From positions 6,758,001 to 6,822,000 of the forward strand of contig JAKZAN010000004.1 in NCBI GenBank assembly GCA_023053545.1: a stretch of DNA of 64,000 nt, given 5' to 3'. The position numbers were made by a program, and so were the translations under genes. The notes under the pieces are model-generated. The model saw only the letters and a list, made by a program, of their open reading frames with translations. It was not told where the DNA came from and searched no databases. This stretch comes from Lepidurus packardi (lineage: Eukaryota; Arthropoda; Branchiopoda; Notostraca; Triopsidae). The first letter of the stretch is position 1. Every line of letters starts with the position of its first letter. Below are positions 27,174 to 40,936 of the stretch, piece by piece.

Positions 27174-28669
27174 ATGGCTGGTAAAGCAAAGATTAATCTC
27201 AAGGATAAATTGGATGAGAACGAGCTGGATTTAAGCCTTATGGAACTTATGGTTACGGATGTTCCGGTAAAAGACATTGTAAGTACGCCAAAAAAAGTTT
27301 ATGTAGGTAAGATTGTATTATGTTTTGTTTGAATTTACAGGCTGCGTTTCCCCGTGTTAATTCTCTAATCCTGTCGAATAACAGGCTAGTAACATTACCA
27401 GTAAGTTGGTTTATTAATTACGATACCATTATTTTTCATAGTACTCAAAATAATTCTCTATTTTACCGAATTTTAGGCCAATTTTGCTACGTTGACTAAC
27501 ATTATCAAGCTGGACCTAAGCAAGAATTATCTCAAGGAGTTACCTGAGAACTTTGGAATGCTTACAAAGCTTCAGTCCTTAGATTTGTACGGCAATAAAG
27601 TACGCAATGACATTTTGCACAAATATTTTATTCGTAATTTCATTTTAATTCCGTTTTTTTTTTCCAGCTTGAACGTCTGCCTTTAAGTTTCGCTGATCTC
27701 AAGAACCTACGTTGGCTCGACTTAAAGGGCAATCCTTTAGTTCCTTCTCTAGCCCTCGAAGCTGATAACTGTTTGGACATGAAGGGTTGCCAATTAGCAG
27801 CCAAACGAATTGTCCAGTTGATGACAGTAGCGCGTACCAAGTACGAGAAGAGGCGTCAAAATGAAATCCCAGAAGTTGGAGGTAGGATTTGTCATTATTC
27901 TTTCCCCCATGTACCTAGTTCACAGAGAGTTTATTTTAGCTCTAGAAGCTGCCCAAAAGTCTGAAGAAGAAAAGCAACAAGAAAAACAACGGCAAGAAAA
28001 GAAAGCTGCCAAGCAGCAACGCAAAGCTCAGACTAAAAACCAAGCCAATCAAAAGAGTAGTCCACCTGAAAAGGAAGAGGCAAAGATTGAAGCGCCTAAA
28101 AAGCCTGTTACGGAAATCCGCGCTCCTACTAATCCATCAAGAGACCGAGGTAAATCTTTTTTCTTCTTTATGGTCTGAACAGTGTTTTGCAGTCCTCATT
28201 GTCTCTTTTTTAATCCATAGGTCCGTCGATTTGGAAGCGTCTTGCGTACTGGTTCTTCGTTTTGTTGTTCATCAGCACTCTGTCTTTCTTGTCATTTGCT
28301 TTCTGGAGTCACAAAGGGGCTTTTGATTTGCCTAATATCCAAAAAAGCTTGGCAAAGACTGGGAAAATAGTTCAAGAAAAGTTAGCAAGTCTTGACAGAA
28401 AGTTTTTGGGTAAATTAGTCACTTGGACTATTGATTATTCCAACCTGGCAAGGCAAAAGTTCATCGAGGGCCTTTCTTTTGCCCTAGCTTTGCTCGAAGA
28501 AATTGGCAGCGTCTGTGCGGTGGTTTTTGGCCGGTACCTAGAGATACTTAAACGAGAGGGACCAAGTTCCTTTAGATTTGTTATAGATGCTCTTTATGCC
28601 TTTGGAGAAACATGTCACAATCTCTGGGTAGTGGTTGTGGACAATATCAGGCGAACAATTGCGGATTGA
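27174..28669 (+). CDS. LRRC59: Leucine-rich repeat-containing protein 59
   Basis: Exons 27174..27278, 27341..27400, 27477..27599, 27668..27881, 27940..28149 and 28221..28669, 386 aa; all GT-AG, frames conserved. The start MAGKAKINLKDKLDENELDL matches the family opening. LRRs follow (VNSLILSNNRLVTLP, IIKLDLSKNYLKELPENFG, LQSLDLYGNKLERLP, LRWLDLKGNPL) to about residue 105. A Lys/Glu/Gln-rich helical segment spans about 165-235, then one membrane helix at about 245-267. Vertebrate LRRC59 is a tail-anchored ER and inner nuclear membrane protein that binds ribosomes. Here the part after the membrane helix is about 119 residues, much longer than the roughly 40 residues I recall in vertebrates. Confidence 0.95.
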
Positions 28670-31600
28670 AAAAAAAAATTTCATTCCAATTTCCAACAAA
28701 TGCGTCAATACAAGGGTTAAAAGGGATTTCCTAAAAGAAATGTGAACCTTTATTTCTCGCAAAACGTTAAAATACACTAATTCGATATAGGCATCCAAAC
28801 ACATAACTTCCTCTTCATTGGATCCAACGTTCACACGCACGAAATACTCCCCTTGCTCTAAAATGTATGCCACGGGAACTGCAGGTACTAGAAATTTTGG
28901 ACCGCACAGTCACCCTATAAGCAAATTTGTAAGCTTATTAATCGTCTTTAAAGGGGCATGGTTCAAATTAGCTGGAATTACCTTCTGGGCGGGACAGTAG
29001 CATTGAATACCGGCTATATGGAAAAAATCTGGGCATGGGTCCCGAGGTGGGAATGGAATGATACTTCACAAATCGTCATAATCACAAGATCCAAGGTTTC
29101 CTATTCAAGGAATATCTATCCATACAAAAAGCACTTTCTTCTGCAACTGTACCACAGTCTGAAATGGAATGGTTTAGCTTTTGCAGTGTATAGCTTTTTT
29201 GGTTTGGGAAAATGTCAAGCATTTAAAGGGAAACTTGCTCTAATTGGAGCCACCAGGTCGCGGGACAAATTGGCCGCTAATGAGAGGGTAATTACGCCCG
29301 GTAGAGTAATTACATCTGGCAATTCAAACTTCGTCAGGCTTAATGAAGCATCGGGCCCACTGCATGATGACCAAGAAAATTCTTTCAGACGCAATTCCTA
29401 CAAACAACAGGACATAAATATTGTACTCGGACTCTTACTACGTAAATTTCGGACGTGTTGTTGGGTTCTTTATTATGTTACCGAGCTCGCAAAACTGTCC
29501 CAAGAACGAAAATCTGCTACAAACAGGAACTTCTGTGCATGTTTTCGTTCGTGCTTCTGTGAAACAGAATTGGATTTCTGCATTTAGTTCTTGTTATTTT
29601 TTTTTTACCTGAGCAACTTGAGTAAGGTTGACTTCGAAAACTTGCACAGTTTGAGGAACTTTGTCGCTGGATCGGTGGCAGAAAGCTTCCACGTTCGTGA
29701 TTAGGTATACTCAGCTAGCAAACAAGCACATAAATCTGACATTCTTCAGCATTTTCACTAGTCTCCATTGGTGATTCTCACAGCCTCGACGCATGAGCGG
29801 GGTAAAGTGAACTGAAGTGGAAATCAGTCAAGTTATAACAAGATGCGCTAGCCTTGACTTTCTCTCAAATCAGGTTTTCTATCTCCTAGACGAATATGCT
29901 GGCTTGTAAATGGGCCTGTTTAGTCCTACAGACTGGTTGCGAGCCACCAAGAGGGTTATTGGTTGAGCTGGGACCTTCAATTCGGAATAATGCCTACGTC
30001 GGTCAAGTGATAAGTGTGAAGAATGATCGAAGCTTTTTATTCACATAATTCAACTAATTTTTCGGCGCATTGTTCTTCACCAATGAAAGAAACCGGAGGG
30101 TCCGATAAGGTTTTTCTATCACTTTCGACCTCAGCTTCCTATCATGATTTACACCGCAGAAGAGCTCTCATGTTCTTCTACTTAGAGAATTTGCTGAGGA
30201 CGTCGTCGGCCAGAAAGAAGCCGGCGATACTGATTAACTTTTTGGCGATTACAGTTTGTTTTTCCTAGACACAGAAATAAATCAGGTCAATTCTAGTTAA
30301 CTTAGCTCGTTCGGACACTTTTTACTTTTTGCTTTCTGTAGACCTCCGTAAGCACTGGAACGAAAAACTTTTGCTCGCTTTAAGAAATAAAGGCATCCTT
30401 TTTAGTTTTCCAGTTGGTATTTTATAGCTCGACTTATAGAGCCGGACATATTCTAATTTTTCGAAAGCTCACATTTTTCCAAAGGTGCCTTGGGTTTCCA
30501 TGGGGCAGCTTCGCACGGGCGTGGGGCACCTTCGGTCCCAACTGCTTTTAGTGACAAATGTCCAGAAAAACAAAAAAAAAGTTTCATAAAGTTAACTAAA
30601 TTATACATGTACTGAACGATAAAAAGGAATCAAAGTTTTTAGTGTCAAATATCCAGAAAAACATAATTTTTCGTTATAAATTCACTGGGTTACATCGATC
30701 AAACAACATACTAAGAATGAAAGCTCGTAACTTTGCAGATAAAACAGTAAAACATTACAAGAATTCAATGTCCGAATTCAATGTCACATTCAAATGTCCG
30801 AAGGTGACCCTGAAAACCTGACCGAGGGTGCTCCAAACACCATTTTGAACTTAGAAAATTAAAAACTCAAGAATTCAAAAAAAGACTTTAGAATCCTAAC
30901 TGTTGTAGGTTATAGGTTATAACTTATGGTCCACTGAGGGACACGAAACCAAAAAAGCATCAACCAAGGGCCGTACGAAGTCTGCTAACCGGGGAAGGGA
31001 ATCATATACTTCTGATAGAATAACATGTAGGCCTAAGCTTTCGACTTCTCAAGTTTTACGCAAAGTTATTGTATGCCTTTGTTGCACTTTTGGCAAAAGT
31101 ATAGACCTAATACTGTTGACAGCGTAAATTTCCAAATATTTTTGTCGAAGTGGTCGGGGGCCGGATAAAGGCCTCTCGGGAGCCGGAGCCGGGCCTGGGG
31201 CCGCCATTTGCGGCAGACCTGATCACAGTGGACCTGACGTATGATAAAGCATTGGATATATGCATAGAGTAAAGATTTGTCTCTATGGATATATGGGTCC
31301 GTCATCCGTACCATCTTTTGCCAAAAAGGATCAACTATTTGCAGTATCCGGTGGTCCGTCTTCGTATCACGTCTTCAAAACATGAGCAACGTTGCTCGTG
31401 TTTTGGTTTTTTAAAATTTGTAGAAACTGCATGAAAGTGGTAGTGAAGTCCTTCAATTTCTCGATCGGAAGCCAAAGGCGAAATGGGAACTTAATTTTCA
31501 AGCTCTTGTATCCGACAAATATGAGTTTTGAATGAACTTATGTATATTTGTAGGTCGCTTAGGTTGCTCCCCATAGTAACAAAGATGGTGAAGGCAGGGA

Positions 31601-32789
31601 CGAAGCCTGCGGGGCTTCCGTGTTTCCCGCCATTTCTGATGCGCGACGGAATTAGAGACTACACAACCACGCCAAACTTCTTTTAACATGCCAAACCAGG
31701 TTACGAGACTTTATATTTAAACTTATGATCTTTGAGTGACTTTTTTTACAGTGAATGAAGTGAAAGTGCATTTAAGTTCTGAAAGCCCGTTGGACATAAC
31801 TTTAATCTTCAGAAACTTCCACTTATCGTCCACATTTGCGTAGCTATGACAAAAATGACTGAGCGGCTAGTTTTTGGAGATGTGTGTCTTTGCAGATCCC
31901 ACGGTAAGGCTTATATATAATTTGCCATCATAGGAGGAGAACATGCAGCAATTGATGGAACGAATTTGAACAGACTTCTGGTAGTCTGATTAAGAAAAAC
32001 TGCTGGTAGTTTGGTTTTCTTTTTCTTTTTATTGAGGACAAAACCAAAGCTCGGTATCGGGTTTCAACTACGGGATATGGATTGAGTTTACAGCTAGCTT
32101 TGAACACCCAAAAAAAGAAAAAAATAGTGAGATATCCTACTTTGGGACTTAGATGGATGACGTCGATTTACCACGACGTGGGGGATACCATGTAAGGCAG
32201 AGCTTCAGCGTCTTAACGTTCCTACGGATCCTACGGTATTTGATATAACGAGCAGAAATTCGGTGCCATTCTTATGTAGGGAAAGCTTGATGGATAGATG
32301 ATGGTGCTTTTAACGGGAAGGAAGTTTGTGGAGCGACCCCGGTTTTTGACACTATGACTAATTACCTTCGTTTTATGTGCCAATTTTTCATGCCAGAGCC
32401 AGCATCCCTTTTAACCTCAAACATTCTATAAAAACGTCAACCCATTTGTTGGCACTAGATATCCGATTTTAACAGCTCCCGGTTATGCTGGTGGTAACAC
32501 ATTCTCCGCATTCCACGCCTCCTTTCACCTTTTGTTGGAATTTTCTTCGATAAACGATAGCTCGTAACTTTTCTCGGTTTTTTAAGTGTCATGGGCTTAA
32601 AGCAAACGCGCATTTTCAATAACTGTTAAAGTTACAGGCGATGGGGCCGTAAAAAAATATAGGCTTATCATTTGGGGAACAGCACTTTGACGATCTTGAC
32701 ACCGGAAGAAGACCGATTATCGTTTTATTTACGTTTACTTAGTCCACAGCTTCTCTTGATCCTTTTCCAAGCACCGTGACAATCACTTG

Positions 32790-32792
<3 letters not shown>
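28670..32792. other. Non-coding stretch after LRRC59
   Basis: No gene supported. The longest frame (28958-29587, 209 codons) has no recognisable domain and overlaps the likely LRRC59 3' flank. A short direct duplication of TTTTAGTGACAAATGTCCAG lies at 30546 with a diverged copy at 30637. Bases 31150-31215 form a GC-rich island of GGGCC/GGCC character. Confidence 0.5.

Positions 32793-32820
<28 letters not shown>
32793..32820. repeat. (AG)14 microsatellite
   Basis: Perfect AG dinucleotide run, followed by CGAGAGAAG. Confidence 0.98.
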
Positions 32821-32827
<7 letters not shown>

Positions 32828-35800
32828 AGCTTTCAAAAAATGCAAGAAGGTTCACCCCACTAAAGAAAAAAAGTACTTATGCTTAAGGCATTGCTTCCCG
32901 TCCCTCGTCGCAACTACGTGTACCCCCAAAAAAACCTCAGGAAAGAAATTGCAATATAAAATAGAAGGTCTTGATAGACAGGCCATAGATTCCCGTGTCC
33001 AGTCCCAAATGGGAAAGCTCTATCTATAAAATTGGAGCGCATTTTTCGACTAGATTGAAATGGCCCCTTTCTTTCTCCCGGTCTTTTACACTCCTCAATT
33101 TGAAACCGATATAGGTGATTCCCTTTTTTCCTCGTTTTTTCCTTCTCTCTTCCGCTCCTCGGTTCCGGATTCGAAGGTGGACAGCAACAGATTCACTGCC
33201 TTCGTCTTATTCGTGCTCGATCTGAACCCCATCTCAGCTTCATGCTTTAACATAATTCACGTCCTTAAGTCCCCTCGCCTGCCTCCAGTCCATATACCTT
33301 TCTATCAAACTCAAGATCCCTGAGTTTGTTTTTGTATTGGTTCGCTGGCCAAATCGATCCAAGTGTTTTCATGCTAAGCGAAATAGGGTCGTAGATTCCC
33401 TGAACATCTTATATGATCAGGTCCGTCAACTCTTTTCCCCAGCGTTATCAATACAAGTACACATCGAAAATGAAACAATATAAAGAAAATGCAATTTTGG
33501 GAAATGACAATCGAAACTGAAAGCTGTACGAAGTGCATCCCTTATATATAGAGCGAGTTCGCAGGATGAAATCCTCCCTAGCTGATACCCACGCTGCAGT
33601 GTTTTGCTCCATTGCCCTCAGCAAATCTCACGTAAATGTGTCCTCGGGGAACAAGAACCTCCGATTCCGTCTTGACCACCTGCATGCCTCGAGATTTTCA
33701 TCCGGCTTTTTAGCTCTTTACGGAGGTGGAGTTGGGTTAAGAAGGACAACTGGGAGGAGATAGATCGCCATAAAACCCAAACTTAAAAAGTGGTAATATT
33801 GTGCATTGTTTTTATTTTTAACACTATTACTCTAAAAGGCAATATCCAACTGCGTTTTGTATAGCAACGTAGGCATAAGAAACGCCTATGGTCGGTTTTT
33901 TTATTGAATGCTTCGCTTTTTTGGGGGATGCTAGAAACGTGGTATTGGCAACCCACGTAGGCTTGCGCCTATTGCGGTGGAAAGCTAGAAACATAGTATT
34001 TTATTACTTTCATTATGTAGATTTATTAATTTGATTAATTTGTTGAAATATTCTTGGATATTTGAGTAATAATGATTTTTTTAATTGCCATAATGAATAA
34101 ACTTATAATTTTATTAGGAAATAATACATGTAATTTTTTATTAATCGGCATAAAATTAATTGCAGTCATGTATTTGTTAAATGTTTTGCCTTCCTTTCAG
34201 GGGCAGGTATAACTTATTCCTTTCTTGTCAACCTAATGCATGGAACGGCTCGGTTATGGTTAGACTGTTCAAGATTCGTTTGTTTTGAGGATATCCCGCT
34301 TTTTGCACTTACACACGGTACTCCAAGGAATATCAACAAATCTATTAACAAATATAACTTCTGAATTGTAACTCGGAAGGACTTTTAAAGCTCTCGTAAA
34401 AACTGAAAAAGCGAATTGTAAGTACTAGGGTTCATTAACTCGGCAATTGTGCTAGTTATTAAAAGAAAATTGAGTACAATAATAAATTTTCTTTTTAATT
34501 TAATTTATTTTTAACTTGAGAAATTGCGATATAAAACGAAATACGCGAAGTAAGCTTGGTAAACATAGATATTCAATTTTACTTTCCTGTTTGGTAGTTA
34601 TTACTGCCACTTGTGTCGTTTTAGACTCTTTTTAGTGTCCTAGTACGATTAAAAAGTAAACTAAATACATGCATGAAATGAATTGATGGAACAAGTGGTT
34701 CATGCACTTGGAAAGTTAGTGGTTTCTGTCCTGAAACGCGACAGTTGAACATATGACTGGGCATAAACACTACAACTGTTTATTATATTACGAGTTATTG
34801 AAATGGTATTTTGTCTGACAAGAATAGGCCATCAATATCACAGACGTAAACATCATCGCAGAGTATGGAAGCAAATCAAGTAAGGGACGAATTGAATTTG
34901 CTCGAAGGAAATTTCCTAGAAATTCCACGTTTTCTAACATGAACAGGTGAAAAGGTAAGTTCCTAAAATGTACAACCTTTCGTTAAAATATTGGTATAAT
35001 TTCCGGGAAAACGAAACTATATACAATACTTTTGGAGAGTGCATTGTATTGACGCCTCATATGACATTTAATAATGCGACATGACATAAAACGGGGGGTG
35101 ATATACGGGGTGGTTAAGGTGAGTTGTCTTCTAATACGCGAGCTAATACATCTATGGGTGAGAGCTATCAGACAATACGTTGGGTGTTGGGCGGTTTCAG
35201 TTTATAGGGGAAGTTTTGTGAGTCACATCATTTTTGTAAAGTATCGGCGCATGGGCATATTGATAGGCTTCACTTAGCCAAAGCTGTTGTTAGATTGTGG
35301 CGAAGGAGGAGGGGGGAAGTTATGGGTCTGCTTGTGTCCTATGTCCTGCAACCCCCCACCCCCTCCCCTTTGTTACTTTGCATCTTAGCAGGCATTGTAT
35401 GTCGCATGTCGACGAGGGAGGCCCAAACCATAATGGCCGATGACATGTGTCGCCAGAAACCTATGGAGGGTTTCCGAAGTTGATATCGACAGAAATTGGA
35501 AGAGAAAGAGGAAAGGGATTGGAATGGCTATTATTGCGGCCATATATTCCTCATTGCTTGTCCTCCTGCCAACATTTGGTAGGAGCTTTATTATGACGTT
35601 TCTAAGCTTAGATGTCATTCAAAGGGGGTCAATTTGAATATGCAAAGATATACACGAGCCTCCAAGCTAATGAATGATCCAAGCACCAAGAGGGCGGGGG
35701 TGCTCGAGTAAGGTAGTAATTAATTTTCGATGAATAGCGTGGAGGGAAAGTGTTTACTACTCCAGAAACCACTGCGGTATTTTTGATAACGTTTCTATTG

Positions 35801-36039
35801 CAAACGGGTACGTATAAGATTAATGGAAGCATGCTTTTTCTTATTAAATAAGACCCCCATAGACTTTGGCGGGGAGGTCAATTTATTAAATGCACGAGCT
35901 TTATCAGAAGGCGATTGAAACACGTGCCGGGGTATGGGGTTAGGGCTAATGAAGAATGCATGTGTAACCCGAACGAGGTCTTATAATAAAAGCATTGATT
36001 AATACGAGTGGTGGCATTTATTATTATTTCCCATGGAAT
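32821..36039. other. Non-coding stretch
   Basis: No gene, RNA or clear repeat. AT-rich at 34000-34700 and G-rich in patches at 35280-35480. Confidence 0.5.
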
Positions 36040-36448
36040 TTAAGGTCACGGTGTAGTGCAAGTAGTTGATCTTTTTTGTCAAAAGATGGCCCTGATTCAT
36101 ACAATTTCTCACTGTAATTTCAGAAACTTTAAACAATAAACTAAAAGAAACAGAAAGAGATAATTCAAACATTATTTTTCTAAAAACATCTTAATAATAA
36201 AAACTAATTTATCTGCTGCTTAAGATTTAAAAAAATGATTCATTTGAAAATTTTCGTAACTTGAACACTATGGAAAAGAATAGTGAAACCGATATTAGAA
36301 TTGAAAATTAGCAGGTAAAGTAGATTTATATATCCAGTGTATTACTGTCACAATACAATTTCATTATATTGCATAGAGAACGGGAATTTTCGAATCAAAA
36401 TTTGCCATGGTGCAGCGCCATAAGGGTTCGATTATACCGTGGCCTTGA
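36040..36448 (-). mobile_element. TTAA-bounded MITE, family A, copy 1
   Basis: About 409 bp. The left end TTAAGGTCACGGTGTAGTGC and the reverse complement of the right end, TCAAGGCCACGGTATA, form terminal inverted repeats. The interior matches the copy at 48893-49303 in opposite orientation (CAATACAATTTCATTATATT, TTTTTAGTATCGG-like and CCTGCTAATTTTC-like blocks). TTAA is intact at the left and TTGA/TCAA at the right. No coding capacity. Confidence 0.75.
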
Positions 36449-39400
36449 ACGTCGAGCTTTTGGGCATTTATCAATAATAATTTTTTCAGTTGCAAAATAA
36501 TTTTTATTCTTTTTTTATGCCGATTTTTTCGCTCTCTCTTAACTACGGAAGGACTAGAAAGCTTGGGTGGTGTGGGAACTTTCGAAATAGCTTTACTTTT
36601 AATAAACAGCGGTTATTACTTCTAATGGTGTTTTTCGTCGCGGTTTTTATAGAAGATGAAAGATCGATTCGTGTGGTTTTTGGTTCTTGTCATAACCCGC
36701 GTTTGGTTGGACCGAATGCGGCAAGTCTTAGCTCTGAAGGGTCGCTTTTCCTTCTTTTCTGCTTCGTTCATCTTGTCCATTCCGCCCGTCAATTCTTATG
36801 AGAAAATGTCAGTCAGCCCCCTTACCCCAGGACCCATACCGCCACGCTTGTTATTACATCAAGCGATCCTTCGCTAAGTAAGCTCCGTGTGCTGCTCTCA
36901 GCAATCCATATTAAAGCTCGTGTTATTTCATGAAGCAAAGTCCCCGAGGCTATGAGCTTCTGTTGATAGGCAGCTAATCCGATGATGATCCCTTTGGCTT
37001 GAGCTTATCAGGAATAATATTGGGCAACGATGTCTCAAGGTATCACTTCTTATACGTGGAACTGTTCACGTCACTCGAGACTGTCCAAACGCCAAATATA
37101 TTAAATCTAACAATCCAACTCATACAACATTTGATTCTCCAAGCAAAGTGCATCAAATATGGAATGGACATTTATTTATAATGATCAGCGACAAAACGGG
37201 ATCTAAGTCTTTCCTCCTGCATATATAACCGTTTTCTACTGAGGTTTTGTTAATAACGGCTTAAGATAATAATGTCAACCATAATTGTGACTCGTGGGTT
37301 TTCCATGAAAGTTACATCTTTAAATTAATGGGTCAATTGTAACTGTGATAGAGCTTATAGTAATAAGAAATAGACATTAAGTTGGCATTGCAATTGTCTG
37401 ATGAGATTCCCAGGCTCATGACGTTCATGATGAGTTTTGCAATGGAATATATAGTAGGCAAGATTTATTAAACTGTGGTGGGAACATCGCAGATTCCGTG
37501 TACTGTGCTGATACCAAAAAGGTAAACTATATCCATTCTGATTCGAGTGTTTAATGAGTTCTCGAAGACATATTACATGACGTGCCATGTTATACGATTC
37601 CGAAGATCTCAAGCTGGGTCTGTGTTTCGTAGTTCTTACGGAGTTCCGACTTGCCAGCTATCTCTATGACGTTTGGAGACAAGTTTTTTTCAATTTCTCT
37701 GTTATTGCGAAATTTTGACGTGCCAAGACAAATCCACTTTAAGACGAAGGTAAAAACGGCTTCGCACGCTATATCTCGTGCTGTCGACCCATTTGTAAGG
37801 AAACTAAGGCGTACTTTTTCGTGTTTTCTTCTTTTGTGAGGCTCAAGGACGATACACTGATAGCTATAAGAGCTTTTATGGCTTGCCGGAGTTAAAATTC
37901 GGAGGTTGCGATCAATTGATTGTGACCATTGATTGCCATTAAGCTCCTAACGACCCCCCCACTGATTTCTTTTTATAGAATCACACAAGTTGCACAAAGA
38001 ATTTTGCAAGCACCAATAATGCCAATCAAGATTTTCGAGTATTTCTGCCAACCTCTTTTACCGTTCGAGTTCTTGGTTTCAATTTTTCTTTCGACAGCTC
38101 TTTCAGAAAATTGAACCAAACTTGGGGGAGGATAATAAGGCGGAGCATCGTCAGCAATATTTTTCTTCATTAGGCTGTCTCTTTTGTTCTTGTGCCAATT
38201 GAGCCTTTGTTTCTCCCGGAGGCCGATAAACATCTCGATTCTCTCCTTCTTTTGCTTTGCCTTGAGAGGAAAAAACGCCGACTCGACTTGATTCGTATTT
38301 GTATTATACACGCATACACACACGTGAAGTCGTTTGTAGCGTTCTGGTATAAGATGATGAAGATAAGATGCTCCGACGTATGTGACATTAGTGCCTAACC
38401 TTACGGAAATGAGTGGTTGACAATACTATACAACGACACCTTCCCCAGTTTCCGCGACCTGTTTCCCTGCTTTATGGAGTCATTTGCTGCGGCATCCGGC
38501 AACTCCCATTTCCCTCCGCTCTACTGTCCCACGTGCGAGAGCGTATTTCTACGAGGGAGACAGCGAGAGTACGGAAGGAAGCGCGGGAAGTCGTCGCTCG
38601 GGCGCGAGGCCAGCAATTTTCGTATGAAATTAACTCGCCACACTTTTGCACCCAGCAACGAGGGCTAATTGATACACCCCTTTTCTTCTATAAATCGGAA
38701 GCTTATTCATCGCTTAAGCCTCTCTGGAGCTCTGGAGTTATGGCTTGGGTTGTTGTTTTGTTTTGTTTTTTACACCCTTTCGGGGGTTACGGAGTTAGTG
38801 TTTGGGTTAAAGAGAGTCTAGAGAGCAGAGCGTTTAGTAAAGCTCCTGGAAGTGAAGATAAAATCCCCGAAAATTGGGGCAAGCATGTGTAAAAAGGCGT
38901 GTAGGGCAATAGCGCAAAGCATTAAGTGGCCGATCGAGGGGCTCATGTTGGAAGCAAATTGCCTAAAGCTTTTGGCAAGAGTGTGTTTTTTTTAAGTTTT
39001 TTTACTGCCACCACCACCAAAGGCATCACTTTGCATAATTAGGGCTGATGGATTCTTGGGGTTTAGCTCTCGTATAGGTTTTTTGGCTCTACTCCATACA
39101 AGGCTGGGAAAAGAACCACTTAAGGCTTAAATAACGTTATAGATTTAGGTTAAAGGCGATCGTAAAACAACGAATGAAACGAAACAAAAGGTGTGCGAAA
39201 TCCAGAGAGGCGTTGGTATTGGCAGTGCAAGGCCGGTACTTGAAAAGTAGGAGGTGGAGATTGGAGTGCTCGTGCAGGAGAGGAAGAGATCAAGTTATCT
39301 TTGCTGGAGAAAATAAGGGAGGGGATGAGGGCGTTTATTGATTCTGCTGCTTTGTTGCCTCGTCCAAAATTTAATAACTGACTTCGCTCAAGTTTTCTGG

Positions 39401-40460
39401 GCTGTAAATATATGTGTGTGACTCTATGGGACTCTGCTTTGTCCAATCCGCAGTGTGCAGAAAGTCTGTGGATTTTCCTTGTTTAGCTCAGGTTGAAACA
39501 AACGGGAGAAAGTTGAAACGAAAGGGTTATGAGACTCTGGCAGGATTGACGATTGGGGATAAAGGTACATAGAGTATAGTGAATAAAAGGTGAGAGGGTA
39601 ATATTTTTTTCTTTGGGGGGGGGGGGGGGGAATCTTAGCTTGTGGGCTTATTGTATTGTCTTCGGGAGACGAGCAAGAAATCTGAAGCTCTCAAAGAGAG
39701 GGTGTGATGAAGGACGCTAGAAGCGGCGATGGGAGTTGATGGTACAAGGCTTGTACGAGGCGCGATTTCCATTTATATTGCTTTTGGCTGCATGTTAAGA
39801 GTCGCTATAGCAAGCAATCGTTGGTGTTAAAAGCAGCTCGTCAAACAGAAGTGTGGAAAGTCTCTTGTGCTCTTTGCAGAGCAAACACATTGTCGTGATA
39901 TTCGTCGTGTCGGCTCTTCCCTTCACCCTTTTCGCGATTTCTTGTTTGAGAACGGATTTTATACCCAAGCGAGTAGAACTCCGCGACGGACTTGGGACGA
40001 TTTGCCTCTCTTGTTCACGTTCTGACTTGGAAATTGTTATCAAGTTCCAAAGTTGGCAATAGCAAGGCTTAATTATGGTGTTGCCAAGTGCTCTAATCGC
40101 TGCAACCCATCAACTCCTTAATTGCCCTTTGGCATCGTTGTTTGCGAAGAAAATGGCAAGGGAGTTAGTTGGGACATGATTTATGTTGCACTAAAAGCCC
40201 GTGTCATTTGCACCTCTGAACAAATCAGTAGACATCTCAATATTCTAAGCATGCATTTTGCATACGTGCCAGTACTTTCTGCATGATAACAGTTGATATA
40301 GTCTGGTTTTCTTTTCATTTAATTTAATTGAACTTGAAAGGAAAATAGAAGTTTGTGTCATCTTGATTATTACGCGGAAATTTACAGCGATAACTTTGTT
40401 TAAAAGTAATTTTGATAGATGTTTAATACATTTTATTTTCAATTATTTTTATATTATAGC
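36449..40460. other. Non-coding stretch
   Basis: No gene supported. A C+G-rich, CpG-containing patch lies at about 38510-38640, and G16 at 39615-39630. A 159-codon frame at 38413-38892 shows no domain and biased composition. Confidence 0.5.
39615..39630. repeat. Poly(G) tract, 16 nt
   Basis: Uninterrupted G16 on the plus strand following TTTTTTTCTTT. Confidence 0.98.
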
Positions 40461-40917
40461 TAAGGATCCTGTATACCTTAGCTCGGGCGGTTAGCATAGG
40501 GAATTTCGGAACATTTTGAGAAATAACCCATGCAAATTTTTTTATAATGAGTTATAAATTAGCCATATGCAAATTAAGTTTGCAACTACGAGAAATACGT
40601 TGCCCAAAAATATATCTTTGGTTATGCACTAGCTTCTAACAAAAGAAAATGTCTGTTTTAGATTGCTATCAAATATGACAAGCCATTTTCGAGAAATTTT
40701 GTTCCGAAAGTTCGACGACTTGATTTGGGATATTGTACTGCTGCACAAATCATGGTGACAAGTTGCAGTTTTCAGAATCAAAACAAGCGTAGAAACTTTG
40801 CCGGGAATTAGCTATCTATTCCTATTTTCTTATGTGAGGCTTTGGCAAAGCAGTAACAAACAGCAGGGCCATCTGTGACTGTTTCGCATCAATAAGATTA
40901 GGTATACGGGAGCCTTA
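40461..40917. mobile_element. MITE, family B, copy 1
   Basis: About 457 bp. The left end TAAGGATCCTGTATACCTTA pairs with the right end TAGGTATACGGGAGCCTTAA (reverse complement TTAAGGCTCCCGTATACCTA). The interior has no ORF of note and matches the next copy (TAGCATRGGGAATTTCGGAAC-type block and AATTTTGTTCCGAA against AATTTGTCTCCGAA). Confidence 0.7.
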
Positions 40918-40936
40918 AAAATATAACGCTGTACAT

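Noticed and set aside
28958..29587. 209-codon plus-strand ORF after LRRC59
   Set aside because: No recognisable domain, mixed composition, no splice support, and it sits where the LRRC59 3' flank is expected. Such a length is possible by chance in 35 kb read in six frames.
38413..38892. 159-codon plus-strand ORF in a CpG-rich patch
   Set aside because: Overlaps another open frame in a GC-rich patch; composition rather than coding explains both.
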